Shown: positions 17,231-25,589 of the stretch, piece by piece
Layout: each line of letters opens with the position of its first letter
Numbering within the stretch: the stretch's first letter is position 1
Assembly: GCA_964579735.1 (NCBI GenBank)
Contig: CAZOHH010000024.1
Location: forward strand, 1-31,651
From: CAILLO01 sp964579735
GTDB taxonomy: Bacteria; Bacillota; Clostridia; Saccharofermentanales; UBA5734
DNA: 31,651 bases
Direction: 5' to 3'
Translations under genes and position numbers: made by a program
Notes under the pieces: model-generated
What the model was told of the DNA's origin: nothing
What the model saw: the letters and a program-made list of their open reading frames with translations, nothing else
The model's database searches: none

Positions 17231-18796
17231 TCAGGCGAGCGGTTGCAGCGAGAGTAGGGCGGGAATGCCGGTCAGGGCGATGACGGCGAGCAGGTCGACC
17301 GCCGTGGGCAGAAGAAGCCGTGTGGAGACCTCGTCGAGCCGACGTCTTGTTTCCGCGCGGGCCAACGCCCAACAGGAGGAGGTCTGAAGGCGGAGGAGGT
17401 CGAGGGTGGATGCGCCGCCGCGGCGGTCGTATTGAGCAAGAAGAGAAAGCGCCGAGGCGATCTCGGGGACGCCGCATTCCACGGACAGCCGGTCCAGGGC
17501 GTCCGCCGGCGTCCGGCCGGCACGGATCCGAGCGAGGGTGCGGTCGATGTCGTCGACCACGGCGAGGTCCGACGAAGGCAGGCCTTCGCGGGCGACCTCG
17601 AGGGCGCGGCGCAGGACGAGCCCGGCGGAGAGGAGAGCGAGGACGAGACCGAGGAAGGTCGGGTAGGAGACGACGCGGTTCCGGTCGCGCTCGACCTGCG
17701 CCGCACGCGCATCCCGGTCATGGAGCCAGGCGAAGAACCCGGCGCCGGCGACGGCTGCGATGGCGATGAACCAGGGGCCGGTTCCAGCCAACAGCGTGGG
17801 GACTCCGAATACGGCGGCCCCCAAGGCGAGACGGACGGGCAGTCGAGCGAGATGACGGGCGAGGGCCGCCTCCGGGTCTTCGGGGGAGCGGGAGAAGAGG
17901 AGCAGAAGGCGTCGGGCATAGGCGGCGGGCAACCAACCCGGAAGTGGCGGAGGAGGTGGCGAGGAAGTAGAGGGATCGGGCAGTGGGTTCCCGGTTGCGG
18001 CGGTTCTGGGAGTGAGGGAACGGAAGGGTCGCGGCGAGCGGATTTTCGCAGGGACGGAGACGATGCGGAGCGCAAGGGACGCCGCGGCAACGGAGACGAC
18101 GAAGACGGCGCCGAGGGCCAGGCGGCCGCGCGGGTCGGCGAAGGCGGGTTCGAAGAAGCCTGCGGCGGCGCCTTGCAGCGAGAGGGCTACAAGAAAGGGC
18201 GTAGCGGCGAGGACCAGCGCCTCGATGCGCCGCGCGGAGGACTGGGCCGCCGCATCCTGTTCGAGGAGCATGCGTTCCGTGGTCATGGCGAGCGAGGCAC
18301 GGAGCAGGTCGAGCACGCGCGGCCCGAGGATGCGCCCCGAGGCGAGAGCTTGAAAGAGAGGCGTGGATTCGGGGCAGGGGAGGGCTGGAGGGAGGGAACG
18401 GACCGCGTCCGCGAAGGGCCGCCCGGACTGGAGGGCGAAAACGGACGTTCGAAGGGCACGGCAGAAACCGGAAGTCGGCCCGAAGAAGCGGGTCATCGCC
18501 GGCAAGGCCTCGACGAGAGCGGTTTCCGGCGAACGGCCGCTGGTGAGCGCTGCACAGAGGTGCTGGAGGAGCAGCTGCAGGTGGATGCGGGCGGTGCGCG
18601 TGCGGCGTGCGGCGAGGAGTTCGAGGGCCGACTGGCAGGGGGCGACAGCGGCAAGCAGGGAGAGGGGGACTGCGACGCGGGAGTCGCGGACGAAGAGGAG
18701 CGAGCCGACGAAGCAGAGGAAGGCGGAGATTGCATAGATGCCGACGACAAGGGCGGCAGGGTACTTGGAGGGGCTTCTTTCAGAACGTGCGGACAA
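17231..18796 (-). CDS. Fused TadB-TadC pilus assembly platform protein
   Basis: The 521-residue membrane protein holds two type II secretion F (T2SF) modules in one chain. The first (about 70-245) is TadB-like; the second (about 350-521) is TadC-like, with SYPTFLGLVLALLSAGLVLRR, AQYDRRGG and a C-terminal helix pair. Between them lies a proline-rich linker PDPSTSSPPPPPLPG (about 272-286). TadB and TadC normally are separate proteins that together form the inner-membrane platform acted on by TadA. The start is a TTG at 18796, with GGGAGG eight bases upstream, overlapping tadA by 17 bases. An ATG-based start would remove part of the first membrane helix. Confidence 0.8.
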   Translation of the reverse strand: MSARSERSPSKYPAALVVGIYAISAFLCFVGSLLFVRDSRVAVPLSLLAAVAPCQSALELLAARRTRTARIHLQLLLQHLCAALTSGRSPETALVEALPAMTRFFGPTSGFCRALRTSVFALQSGRPFADAVRSLPPALPCPESTPLFQALASGRILGPRVLDLLRASLAMTTERMLLEQDAAAQSSARRIEALVLAATPFLVALSLQGAAAGFFEPAFADPRGRLALGAVFVVSVAAASLALRIVSVPAKIRSPRPFRSLTPRTAATGNPLPDPSTSSPPPPPLPGWLPAAYARRLLLLFSRSPEDPEAALARHLARLPVRLALGAAVFGVPTLLAGTGPWFIAIAAVAGAGFFAWLHDRDARAAQVERDRNRVVSYPTFLGLVLALLSAGLVLRRALEVAREGLPSSDLAVVDDIDRTLARIRAGRTPADALDRLSVECGVPEIASALSLLAQYDRRGGASTLDLLRLQTSSCWALARAETRRRLDEVSTRLLLPTAVDLLAVIALTGIPALLSLQPLA

Positions 18797-19937
18797 GCGG
18801 ACCGCCTCCCTTCCTGGAGAACAGGGTTTCAGTGCGGAAGGATTCTCCGTCGGGGCCGAGGGTTCGAATCACCTCACGGACGACACGCCGGCCGTCGGGT
18901 AGACGGACGAGGTGGACGACGAGTTCCACGGCGGAGGCGACCTGACGGACCACCGCCGCGTAAGGCAGGCCGGAGGGCGCGAGGGCAAGCGTCGCCAGGC
19001 GGACGAGCATGTCCTCGGCGGAATTCGCGTGGCCGGTCGAGAGGGAGCCGGCGTGGCCGGTGTTCATGGCCTGCAGCATATCGAGGGCTTCGGCGCCGCG
19101 CACCTCGCCCACGATGATGCGGTCGGGACGCATGCGGAGGGAGGCCCGGATCAGTTGGGACAATCCGACGGCACCTCCGCCGTCCGGCAGCGCGCCGCGC
19201 GCTTCGAGACGGACGAGGTCGGGGAGTCCCTGCAGGCGGAGCTCTGCTGAATCCTCGATGGTCACGACGCGCTCGTCCGAGGGAATCGAGGCGGAGAGGA
19301 CATTCAGGAAGGTGGTCTTGCCCGTTCCCGTGCCCCCGCTGATGAACAGGCTGTGGCGCTCGCGCACAGCGGCCTGCAGGAAGTCCGCGGCGTCCTGCGA
19401 GAGAAATCCGGTATGGACAAGGGTCTCCAGATCGGGGCAGATGCCGGTGAACTTGCGGATGGTGAAGACCGGTCCATCGGGAGCGACGGGCGGCAGGGCC
19501 GCATGCGCACGGGAGCCGTTGGGCAGGCGCAGATCGGCGAGAGGTTCGCTTTCGCTGATGGATCGGTCCGAGCGGGCGAAGAAGCCGACGATCAGGTCGG
19601 TGAGGCGCTTGCGGTCGGGGAATCCGCGGGCGTATCGATGCAGACGGCCGTCCCGCTCGAAGAACACGGCGTCGGGGCCGTTGACCATGATCTCCGTCAC
19701 CGAGGGGTCGTCGTAGAGCGGTTGGAGAATGCCGAGTCCGCGCATCGCGTGAAGGACTTCCTCGGCCAGGCGCTGTTTCTCGACGAGCGATAGGCGCGCT
19801 CCGACAGCGGAGCCGTTCAGCGCACCGGCGACGAGGCGCCGCAGCGTCGCGTCGTCGATCTGGTCCACCTGGTCGAAGGAGGCGACGACGCGGTCGATGA
19901 GCCAGGTCTGAAGACCGCTGTCAGCGGACGATTCCAT
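18780..19937 (-). CDS. tadA: TadA/CpaF-type secretion ATPase
   Basis: This 385-residue cytoplasmic hexameric ATPase drives pilus assembly. Visible features: N-terminal helical region with LQPLYDDPSVTEIMVNGP, Walker A GGTGTGKTTF, an Asp-box region VVTIEDSAELRL, SLRMRPDRIIVGEVRGAEA (Walker B area) and the His-box MNTGHAGSLSTGHANS. All catalytic elements look intact. The ATG at 19937 is chosen because GAGGAGG lies six bases upstream and family similarity starts after it; the frame opens further to 20006 inside tadZ. It overlaps the tadZ-like gene and the tadBC gene by 17 bases each, so the three are translationally coupled. Confidence 0.9.
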   Translation of the reverse strand: MESSADSGLQTWLIDRVVASFDQVDQIDDATLRRLVAGALNGSAVGARLSLVEKQRLAEEVLHAMRGLGILQPLYDDPSVTEIMVNGPDAVFFERDGRLHRYARGFPDRKRLTDLIVGFFARSDRSISESEPLADLRLPNGSRAHAALPPVAPDGPVFTIRKFTGICPDLETLVHTGFLSQDAADFLQAAVRERHSLFISGGTGTGKTTFLNVLSASIPSDERVVTIEDSAELRLQGLPDLVRLEARGALPDGGGAVGLSQLIRASLRMRPDRIIVGEVRGAEALDMLQAMNTGHAGSLSTGHANSAEDMLVRLATLALAPSGLPYAAVVRQVASAVELVVHLVRLPDGRRVVREVIRTLGPDGESFRTETLFSRKGGGPLVRTF

Positions 19938-20976
19938 GGGGGGCCTCCTCACCGGACAGCAGGTCGGAGCGAAGGATCCGGGCGCACTCCTCCCAGTCGA
20001 TTTCACGGGGACGGGTCGGGTCGATGGGCAGCATCCGCTCGGTGAAGCGAAACCCAGCGGGGAGGGACGGAAGAAGCAGGGTCATTTCCCGACGCATTGC
20101 GCGGCATGCGGGGCCGGTTTCCGTTCCGTGCACGAGCAGTAGGCGTCCGCAGGCCCCTGCGACTTCGCGGACCAACGAGAACGGCACCTCGCCGCATACG
20201 GCGAGCACCCCGCGGGAACCGCCCCGCCGCCGCATGCAGAGGGAGTGGACGACCTCTGCGATTCGCTCCGGCGGGCACCCGAAAAGGTCGTCGGCCCGAC
20301 GTGGGGCGAGCAGGTAGGCGGGCCCCCCCTCTCGTGCGGGTCGGGGCAACACCTCCGGATCGAGGAGAATGTCGGTGATCGAGGGAAGACCGTCCGGCAG
20401 AGGAGCCAGAAGAACGGAAGCCAGACTCCGCCCGTCGGGGTCGAGGGGCGAGAGCTCGAGGTGGTCGACGAAGAACCCGCGTGCCGCGAGAGTCTCGGCG
20501 ACGACTTGCGTCAAAGCCTGACGAAGGGCGGAGGGAAGGGAGGACAGGATGCAGACGGCCGGGAAGGTGGAGCGGACGGGGGCGACGTCGACCGGAACGG
20601 GTTCGAAGACGGGTGCTTCGGCAGCGGGAAGACCGCGAAGCAGCGCCGCGAGGATCCGGTCGGCGCCGCCGAGGCGGGCCACGGACCCCTCGTCCACAGG
20701 GGGTGAGGAAACGCCTGCGAGAAGGCGCAGGCTCCGGCTGGAAGGGAAACCTCCGCTCGGAGGCGACGACTCCCCGTCATCGGGATTGTAGACGAGGAAG
20801 TCAAAGGAAGAAGCCAAGTCGAAGGAAGGTCCCAGGGGATCCGTGCGACGGCCGCCCTCCGGAACGAGTGTCTCCAGGACGACATCGGGCCGCAGACAGG
20901 GAAGACGCACTCCGAGGTAGGTCCGGAGGGCCTCGAGATAATCGACATCGGCATCGTGAAGAAGGACACGCAGCAT
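19921..20976 (-). CDS. TadZ/CpaE-like protein without a recognisable P-loop
   Basis: The 351-residue protein is first in the Tad-like operon, the usual place of TadZ, a ParA-like factor that places the pilus machine in the cell. The N-terminus MLRVLLHDADVDYLEALRTY resembles an atypical receiver domain. A ParA-like section starts near residue 135 (FPAVCILSSLP), but the stretch that should be GGxGKST reads SSLPSALRQ, with no Walker lysine, while the following AETLAARGFFVDHLEL keeps the family pattern. The C-terminal third (LAVCGEVPFSLVREV and later) is less clear. The ATG at 20976 follows GAGGGGG; an upstream ATG at 21048 is possible. Assignment rests mainly on context. Confidence 0.6.
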   Translation of the reverse strand: MLRVLLHDADVDYLEALRTYLGVRLPCLRPDVVLETLVPEGGRRTDPLGPSFDLASSFDFLVYNPDDGESSPPSGGFPSSRSLRLLAGVSSPPVDEGSVARLGGADRILAALLRGLPAAEAPVFEPVPVDVAPVRSTFPAVCILSSLPSALRQALTQVVAETLAARGFFVDHLELSPLDPDGRSLASVLLAPLPDGLPSITDILLDPEVLPRPAREGGPAYLLAPRRADDLFGCPPERIAEVVHSLCMRRRGGSRGVLAVCGEVPFSLVREVAGACGRLLLVHGTETGPACRAMRREMTLLLPSLPAGFRFTERMLPIDPTRPREIDWEECARILRSDLLSGEEAPHGIVR

Positions 20977-21112
20977 CGGAACACCCCCTCGCAATGGGGA
21001 TGCTAGACCGGATGCTTCGGGTGGGGATGGGTTCCGTTCCGACAGCACGGTGCACTTCGTGACCTTCTGCCGACAAATCTCCTGTGACTTCGCGAATCGG
21101 CCGATCCCCGTC

Positions 21113-22153
21113 CTATCCCTTGGAGCACTCCGCGAACGCCACCGCGATGCGGTTCACATCGGCATCGTCGATCCAGTAATGGGTCACGATCCGGACTTCG
21201 TCGCCGTCCCCGCCGTTCATGAGGATCCCACGCTCGGAAAGAGACTTCGCGAGGGCGTTGGGACGCAGCGGGAAGCCGGGGAGGAGCTTCACGTAGACCA
21301 TGTTGATGTCGAGGCGGTCGGTCTGCACCTCCAGCCCGGGCACGCCGGAGAGGAGCCGGGCGAGTCGTTTCGCGCGGGCGTGGTCCTCGGGGAGGCGCAG
21401 GGTCATCTCCTTCACGGAGAGGAGTCCCGCCGCCGCGAGGATGCCGGCCTGGCGCCAGCCGCCGCCGAGGACCTTGCGCTTGCGGCGCGCGGCGTCGATG
21501 AAGACGCGGGAGCCGGCGAGGATCGAGCCGACCGGGGCGCACAGTCCCTTCGAGAGGCAGAACATCACCGAGTCCGCCTCGGCCGCGACCGTTGCGGCCG
21601 GGACGCCGAGGGAGACGGCCGCGTTGAAGAGGCGCGCGCCATCGAGGTGGACGGGGATGCCGTGCTCCCGCGTGATGGTCCGGATCTCCTTCATGTACGA
21701 CAGGGGCGCGACGCGGCCGTTTCCATGCGCGTTCTCGAGGCAGACGAGTCCGGTCTTCGGCTCGTGGATATCGTCGCCGACGCGGATGCGCACGCGCACG
21801 TCCTTCGGATCCATCCAGCCGACCGCGTCCGGGGCGGGCCGCAGCTGGGCGCCGGCGATGATGGCCGCGCCGCCCGCCTCATGCCAGAGGATGTGGCAGG
21901 TCTCGCCGAGGATCACTTCCTCTCCGCGCTTCACGTGGGTGAAGACGGCAAGCTGATTGCCCATGGTGCCGCTCGCGACGAACAGCGAGGCCTCCTTGCC
22001 GACCGCCGCCGCCGCCGTGCGCTCCAGTTCCAGCACCGTCGGGTCGTCGCCGTAGACATCGTCGCCCACCGGCGCCTCCGCCATGGCCCGCCGCATCTTC
22101 TCCGTCGGCCAGGTCACCGTGTCGCTTCGTACGTCGATCCATTTTCCCATCAT
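21113..22153 (-). CDS. ltaE: L-threonine aldolase (low specificity, LtaE family)
   Basis: This PLP enzyme cleaves L-threonine or allo-threonine to glycine and acetaldehyde. The 346-residue protein has WIDVRSDTVTWPTEKMRRAM at the start, DDVYGDDPTV, SGTMGNQLAV, ENAHGNGRV, the PLP-pairing Asp in HLDGARLFNAA (D171) and the PLP lysine in CLSKGLCAPVGS (K202). Length is typical. GGGGAGG lies eight bases before the first ATG of an ATGATG pair. It diverges from the lysO pair with a 69-base gap. The right-hand neighbour on the same strand, tadZ, starts 136 bases after its stop; that gap shows no clear promoter. Confidence 0.92.
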   Translation of the reverse strand: MMGKWIDVRSDTVTWPTEKMRRAMAEAPVGDDVYGDDPTVLELERTAAAAVGKEASLFVASGTMGNQLAVFTHVKRGEEVILGETCHILWHEAGGAAIIAGAQLRPAPDAVGWMDPKDVRVRIRVGDDIHEPKTGLVCLENAHGNGRVAPLSYMKEIRTITREHGIPVHLDGARLFNAAVSLGVPAATVAAEADSVMFCLSKGLCAPVGSILAGSRVFIDAARRKRKVLGGGWRQAGILAAAGLLSVKEMTLRLPEDHARAKRLARLLSGVPGLEVQTDRLDINMVYVKLLPGFPLRPNALAKSLSERGILMNGGDGDEVRIVTHYWIDDADVNRIAVAFAECSKG

Positions 22154-22157
22154 TTCA

Positions 22158-22187
22158 TTGGCCTCCCCTTGGGTTCTTTGCTATGAT
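22158..22187 (+). promoter_or_regulatory. Possible promoter of the lysO-aldo/keto reductase genes
   Basis: TTGGCC (22158-22163) and TATGAT (22182-22187) are 18 bases apart in the divergent gap. The expected start gives a leader of about 30 bases to the ATG at 22223. The -35 match is moderate. No lysine riboswitch fits in so short a leader. Confidence 0.4.
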
Positions 22188-22222
22188 TGTAATGCTTTTC
22201 CCCGTTCCGCGGGAGGTCGCGA

Positions 22223-22510
22223 ATGTTCGAGATGGCCGTACTTCTGGTCGCCTTCGCCGCCGGCATCGCCGGAGGCCGCTGGCTGCACCCCGGACCCGCC
22301 GCCCAGCGCTGGGTCTCGCACGTGCAGCTCGCCGGCGTCGTCGCGCTCGTCTTCCTCATGGGGCTCGCGCTCGGCGCCGACGCCTCCTTCTGGGCGCGCA
22401 TCGGCCCTCTCGGCCTCGATGCCCTCGTCTTCGGCGTCCTCACGGCTCTCGGCGGCGGCTTCGGCGCCGCGGCCGCCGGCCGCTGGATCGAACGGCGGCG
22501 CCGCACGTGA
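22223..22510 (+). CDS. lysO: LysO-type lysine exporter, N-terminal half (small subunit)
   Basis: The 95-residue protein has three hydrophobic segments (about 3-20, 33-50 and 63-85) with LVFLMGLALGADASFWARIG, matching the N-terminal part of LysO/YbjE (DUF340). In E. coli LysO is one chain of about 300 residues that exports L-lysine; in several Clostridia and Thermotogae it is split in two genes, as here. GGGAGG lies six bases before the ATG. Its stop overlaps the next start (GTGA), supporting co-translation and a two-part transporter rather than a frameshift. Confidence 0.78.
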   Translation: MFEMAVLLVAFAAGIAGGRWLHPGPAAQRWVSHVQLAGVVALVFLMGLALGADASFWARIGPLGLDALVFGVLTALGGGFGAAAAGRWIERRRRT

Positions 22511-23112
22511 GGACCACGGCCGCCATCCTGCTCGCCCTCGTCCTCGGCATCGCGGCCGGCCGCGGTCTTCCCGCATCCCTGACCGCCGCGGTCCCGGACG
22601 TCCTCCCGACGGTGCTGCTCGCCCTGCTCGTCCTGTGCGCCGGCGTCTTGCTCGGGTCCGATCGCCGTGTCTTCGACGACCTGCGTTCGTCCGGTGCGTC
22701 CCTTCTCTCGCTGCCCGTCGCCGTCGCTCTCGGCAGCGTCGCCGGCGGCCTCGGCGCCGCGCTGCTCACCGGGACCCTTCTTGCGGACGGCCTGGCGGTC
22801 TCCTTCGGGTTCGGCTGGTACAGCCTGTCCGGCGTGCTGGCCTCCCAGCTGGGAGATCCCGGGCTCGGCGCGCTTGCCTTCCTTTCGAACCTCGTCCGGG
22901 AGCTCACGGCCTTCCTCACGATTCCGCTGCTCTCGACGAGCCTCGGCGGTTACTTCTGCGTCGGCGTCGCCGGGGCCACCGGGATGGACACCACCCTGCC
23001 CGTCGTCTCCGCCGCCACCGCACCCCGCTTCTCCGCCCTCGCCTTCGTGAGCGGCGCCGTTCTGTCCGCCCTCGTCCCGCTGCTGCTGCCCCTCGCCCTC
23101 GTCGGGCGATGA
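22507..23112 (+). CDS. lysO: LysO-type lysine exporter, C-terminal half (large subunit)
   Basis: The 201-residue polytopic protein starts at a GTG overlapping the small-subunit stop. It shows the conserved LysO core: SFGFGWYSLSGVLASQLGDP, SNLVRELTAFLTIPLL and GATGMDTTLPVVSA, the last two containing the acidic and polar residues typical of the family. About six to seven membrane helices are predicted by eye. Together with the 95-residue partner it adds up to the length of a one-chain LysO. The aldo/keto reductase starts four bases after its stop. Confidence 0.85.
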   Translation: MRTTAAILLALVLGIAAGRGLPASLTAAVPDVLPTVLLALLVLCAGVLLGSDRRVFDDLRSSGASLLSLPVAVALGSVAGGLGAALLTGTLLADGLAVSFGFGWYSLSGVLASQLGDPGLGALAFLSNLVRELTAFLTIPLLSTSLGGYFCVGVAGATGMDTTLPVVSAATAPRFSALAFVSGAVLSALVPLLLPLALVGR

Positions 23113-23116
23113 AAGG

Positions 23117-24115
23117 ATGACCATGGAATACCAGGCTCACCCGGAACGGTACAAGACCATGCAATACAGACGCAGCGGCCGCAGCGGCCTGAAGCTTCCG
23201 GCGGTCACACTGGGACTCTGGCACAACTTCGGAGAGCTGACACCGCTCGACGTGCAGCGCAGCCTCGTGCGCACGGCGTTCGACTTAGGGATCACGCACA
23301 TCGACATCGCCAACAACTACGGTCCCCCCTATGGAGCGGCGGAGACGAACTTCGGGCGGATCATGAGGCTGGACATGAAGCCGTGGCGAGACGAACTGGT
23401 GATCTCCACCAAGGCTGGATACGACATGTGGCCCGGCCCCTACGGCGACCACGGAAGCCGGAAGTACCTGGTGGCGAGCCTGGACCAGAGTCTCCTGAGG
23501 ACGGGGATGGAATATGTCGATATCTTCTATCACCACCGTCCCGACCCCGAAACCCCGCTGGAGGAGACCATGACCGCCCTCGACGCCATCGTGCGGCAAG
23601 GCAAGGCGCTCTATGTCGGACTGTCGAACTACCACCCGGAGCAGACCCGGAAAGCCGCGAAGATCCTCCGCGATCTGGGCACGCCCTGCCTGATCCACCA
23701 GCCTTCCTACTCCCTGCTGAACCGTTGGATCGAGCGCGAGGGCCTCCTGGACGTGCTGGAGGAGGAGGGGATCGGCTGCATCGCCTTCTCCTGCCTGGCG
23801 CAGGGGCTTCTGACCCACCGCTACCTGCATGGCATCCCGGCGGATTCCAGGGCCGCGCATGACCCCCGCTTCCTCAAATCGAAGGACATCACGAACGAGA
23901 AGCTGGAGGTCATCCGACAGTTGAACGACCTCGCCGCCGCAAGGGGACAGAGTCTTTCGCAGATGGCCATCTCCTGGGTCCTGCGGGGTGGTCGGGTGAC
24001 GTCGGCCCTGATCGGTGCCAGCCGCCCGGAGCAGCTGGTCGAGAACGTCGGCGCGCTCGACAACCTGGATTTCACGGACGAGGAAATGGCGCGGATCGAT
24101 GCGCTGGTAGGATAG
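23117..24115 (+). CDS. Aldo/keto reductase, L-glyceraldehyde-3-phosphate reductase type (YghZ/AKR14)
   Basis: This 332-residue NADPH-dependent reductase resembles E. coli YghZ (Gpr), which reduces L-glyceraldehyde 3-phosphate and methylglyoxal. It has the typical opening YRRSGRSGLKLPAVTLGLWHNFG, the AKR tetrad D63, Y68 (DIANNYGPPYGAAE), K99 (ISTKAGYDMWPGPYG) and H139 (FYHHRPDP), QPSYSLLNRWIE, and the C-terminal coenzyme segment SALIGASRPEQL. AAAGG precedes the ATG at 23117; a second ATG two codons on is possible. It sits four bases after lysO and 42 bases before an esterase gene, likely one transcript. Confidence 0.87.
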   Translation: MTMEYQAHPERYKTMQYRRSGRSGLKLPAVTLGLWHNFGELTPLDVQRSLVRTAFDLGITHIDIANNYGPPYGAAETNFGRIMRLDMKPWRDELVISTKAGYDMWPGPYGDHGSRKYLVASLDQSLLRTGMEYVDIFYHHRPDPETPLEETMTALDAIVRQGKALYVGLSNYHPEQTRKAAKILRDLGTPCLIHQPSYSLLNRWIEREGLLDVLEEEGIGCIAFSCLAQGLLTHRYLHGIPADSRAAHDPRFLKSKDITNEKLEVIRQLNDLAAARGQSLSQMAISWVLRGGRVTSALIGASRPEQLVENVGALDNLDFTDEEMARIDALVG

Positions 24116-24157
24116 GAAGAATCTCCATGAATGATTCCCAGCCATGAAGGAGGCCCC

Positions 24158-25585
24158 ATGGAACGCACGAATTCGAAGAACGCCCCGAAGCTCCGCGGCG
24201 CCCTGATCACCTTCGGCCCCGACGACTGGCGGATTCTGCAGCGCCAGGCCGACGGAACGGCCGAACTGCACCTCTCCGGCACGTGGAGCCACGACGGCCC
24301 GGCGACGCGTCCCGTCGTCAAGGTCCGCGCCGTGCTCGAGGACACGGGCGAGTCCGTTCTGGGATGGACCGATTCCGCCATGGACGGCGAATGCTGGAGA
24401 TTCCTTGCCCGCCTGCCCGAAGGCGGGCCGTACCGCATCGAGACGTGCCTCTCCATGGACGAACAGAAACAGGTGGAGTGGAGCGTCCGCGGGGACATGG
24501 TCCACCACGTCGGCGTCGGAGATGTCTTCGCCATCGCAGGCCAGAGCAATTCCGCCGGATACGGCAAGGACCCCGTCTTCGACCCTGCCGAGGTCGGCGT
24601 CCACCTCCTCGCCAACGACGGCCGCTGGCGTCTCGCCACGCATCCCTTGAACGAATCCACGAACATGGTACACCCCGCGAACCTCGAGGGAGCCAACCCC
24701 GGCCATGCTCCTTGGCTCGCCTTCGCAAAGCGTCTGCGCCGAGAGCTCGGCGTCCCTGTAGGCCTCGTCCAGAGCGCGCTCGGCGGCTCGCCCCTCTCCG
24801 AATGGAACCCCGAGGAGACGGGTGGGTTGTACAGGAATCTTCAGGCCATCCTCGCACCACTCCGCGCCGAAACAAAGGATCCGCGCCTCCTCGCCGGCGT
24901 GCTCTGGTACCAGGGCTGCAGCGACACGGGCGAAGGCACCTGCGACACCTACCTCGACCGGTTCGGCCGCTTCGTCGCCCACCTGCGCGAGGACCTCGGA
25001 GACCCCGCGCTGCCGTTCCTCACCGTGCAGATCGCCCGCTACACCGGCCCGGCAGAACCCGGAGCCGACGCCGGATGGGGCAAGGTGCGCGAGGCCCAGC
25101 GCCGCGCCGCCCACGAGATTCCCGGCGTCGTCATCGTGCCCGCGATGGACCTGCCGCTGAGCGACGCGATCCACATCGCATCTTCAGGCAACCTCGTTCT
25201 GGGAGATCGGGCGGCGAAAGCCGTCCTCGGTGCGTTCTATGGCGTCGGGTCGAACTTCCGGGCCCCCGAGCCGGACTGCGCGGTCCGGGAGGGCGGCAAC
25301 CGCGTGCGCGTGCATTTCACGAACGTCGTCGAGCGCCTTTATGACTGGGAGGTCGTACCCGCGCTCATCCCCTTCTGCGTCGAGACGCCGGACGGGCTAG
25401 AGCTCGCCCCGACCCGCATCGATTACGTCCAACGCTGCGACGTGGTGCTGACCTTCGACCGCGACCTGCCCGAAGGTTGCCGCGTCCACGGCGCGCACCG
25501 ACAGAACCCGCCCCCGGTCGTGCCCCACGACGTGACGACGCGTCTCCCGATGCTGTCCTTCTACGGATTGCCCGTGGAAGGCTAG
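24158..25585 (+). CDS. SASA-domain carbohydrate esterase (sialate O-acetylesterase-like)
   Basis: The 475-residue protein resembles the SGNH-type sialate O-acetylesterase family (SASA, CE6-like), which removes acetyl groups from sugars. The catalytic Ser lies in AIAGQSNSAGYGK (S130 from this start), the oxyanion Gly block in QSALGGSPLSEW, a conserved VLWYQGCSD segment follows, and the Asp-x-x-His pair is in LSDAIHIA. A beta-rich domain of about 115 residues precedes the catalytic part and another (about 375-475) follows. No signal peptide is seen, so it may act on imported sugars. AAGGAGG four bases before the ATG at 24158 favours it over the in-frame ATG at 24131. It converges on the next gene with a four-base gap. 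Confidence 0.82.
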   Translation: MERTNSKNAPKLRGALITFGPDDWRILQRQADGTAELHLSGTWSHDGPATRPVVKVRAVLEDTGESVLGWTDSAMDGECWRFLARLPEGGPYRIETCLSMDEQKQVEWSVRGDMVHHVGVGDVFAIAGQSNSAGYGKDPVFDPAEVGVHLLANDGRWRLATHPLNESTNMVHPANLEGANPGHAPWLAFAKRLRRELGVPVGLVQSALGGSPLSEWNPEETGGLYRNLQAILAPLRAETKDPRLLAGVLWYQGCSDTGEGTCDTYLDRFGRFVAHLREDLGDPALPFLTVQIARYTGPAEPGADAGWGKVREAQRRAAHEIPGVVIVPAMDLPLSDAIHIASSGNLVLGDRAAKAVLGAFYGVGSNFRAPEPDCAVREGGNRVRVHFTNVVERLYDWEVVPALIPFCVETPDGLELAPTRIDYVQRCDVVLTFDRDLPEGCRVHGAHRQNPPPVVPHDVTTRLPMLSFYGLPVEG

Positions 25586-25589
25586 GTCT

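Noticed and set aside
17432..19117. Plus-strand open frame of about 561 codons across the tadBC gene
   Set aside because: Composition is Arg/Gly/Glu-rich noise; the minus strand encodes the Tad proteins with ribosome binding sites and coupled starts.
20977..21112. Promoter for the Tad-like operon
   Set aside because: Only weak hexamers (such as TAGCAT) were found without a suitable -35; the operon may use an alternative sigma factor or read-through from ltaE.
22154..22222. Lysine riboswitch before lysO
   Set aside because: The gap is 69 bases, far shorter than the lysine aptamer, and no matching core is present.
23285..25174. Antisense open frame of about 629 codons opposite the aldo/keto reductase and esterase
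   Set aside because: Same cause: it mirrors well-supported genes on the plus strand and shows no family motifs.
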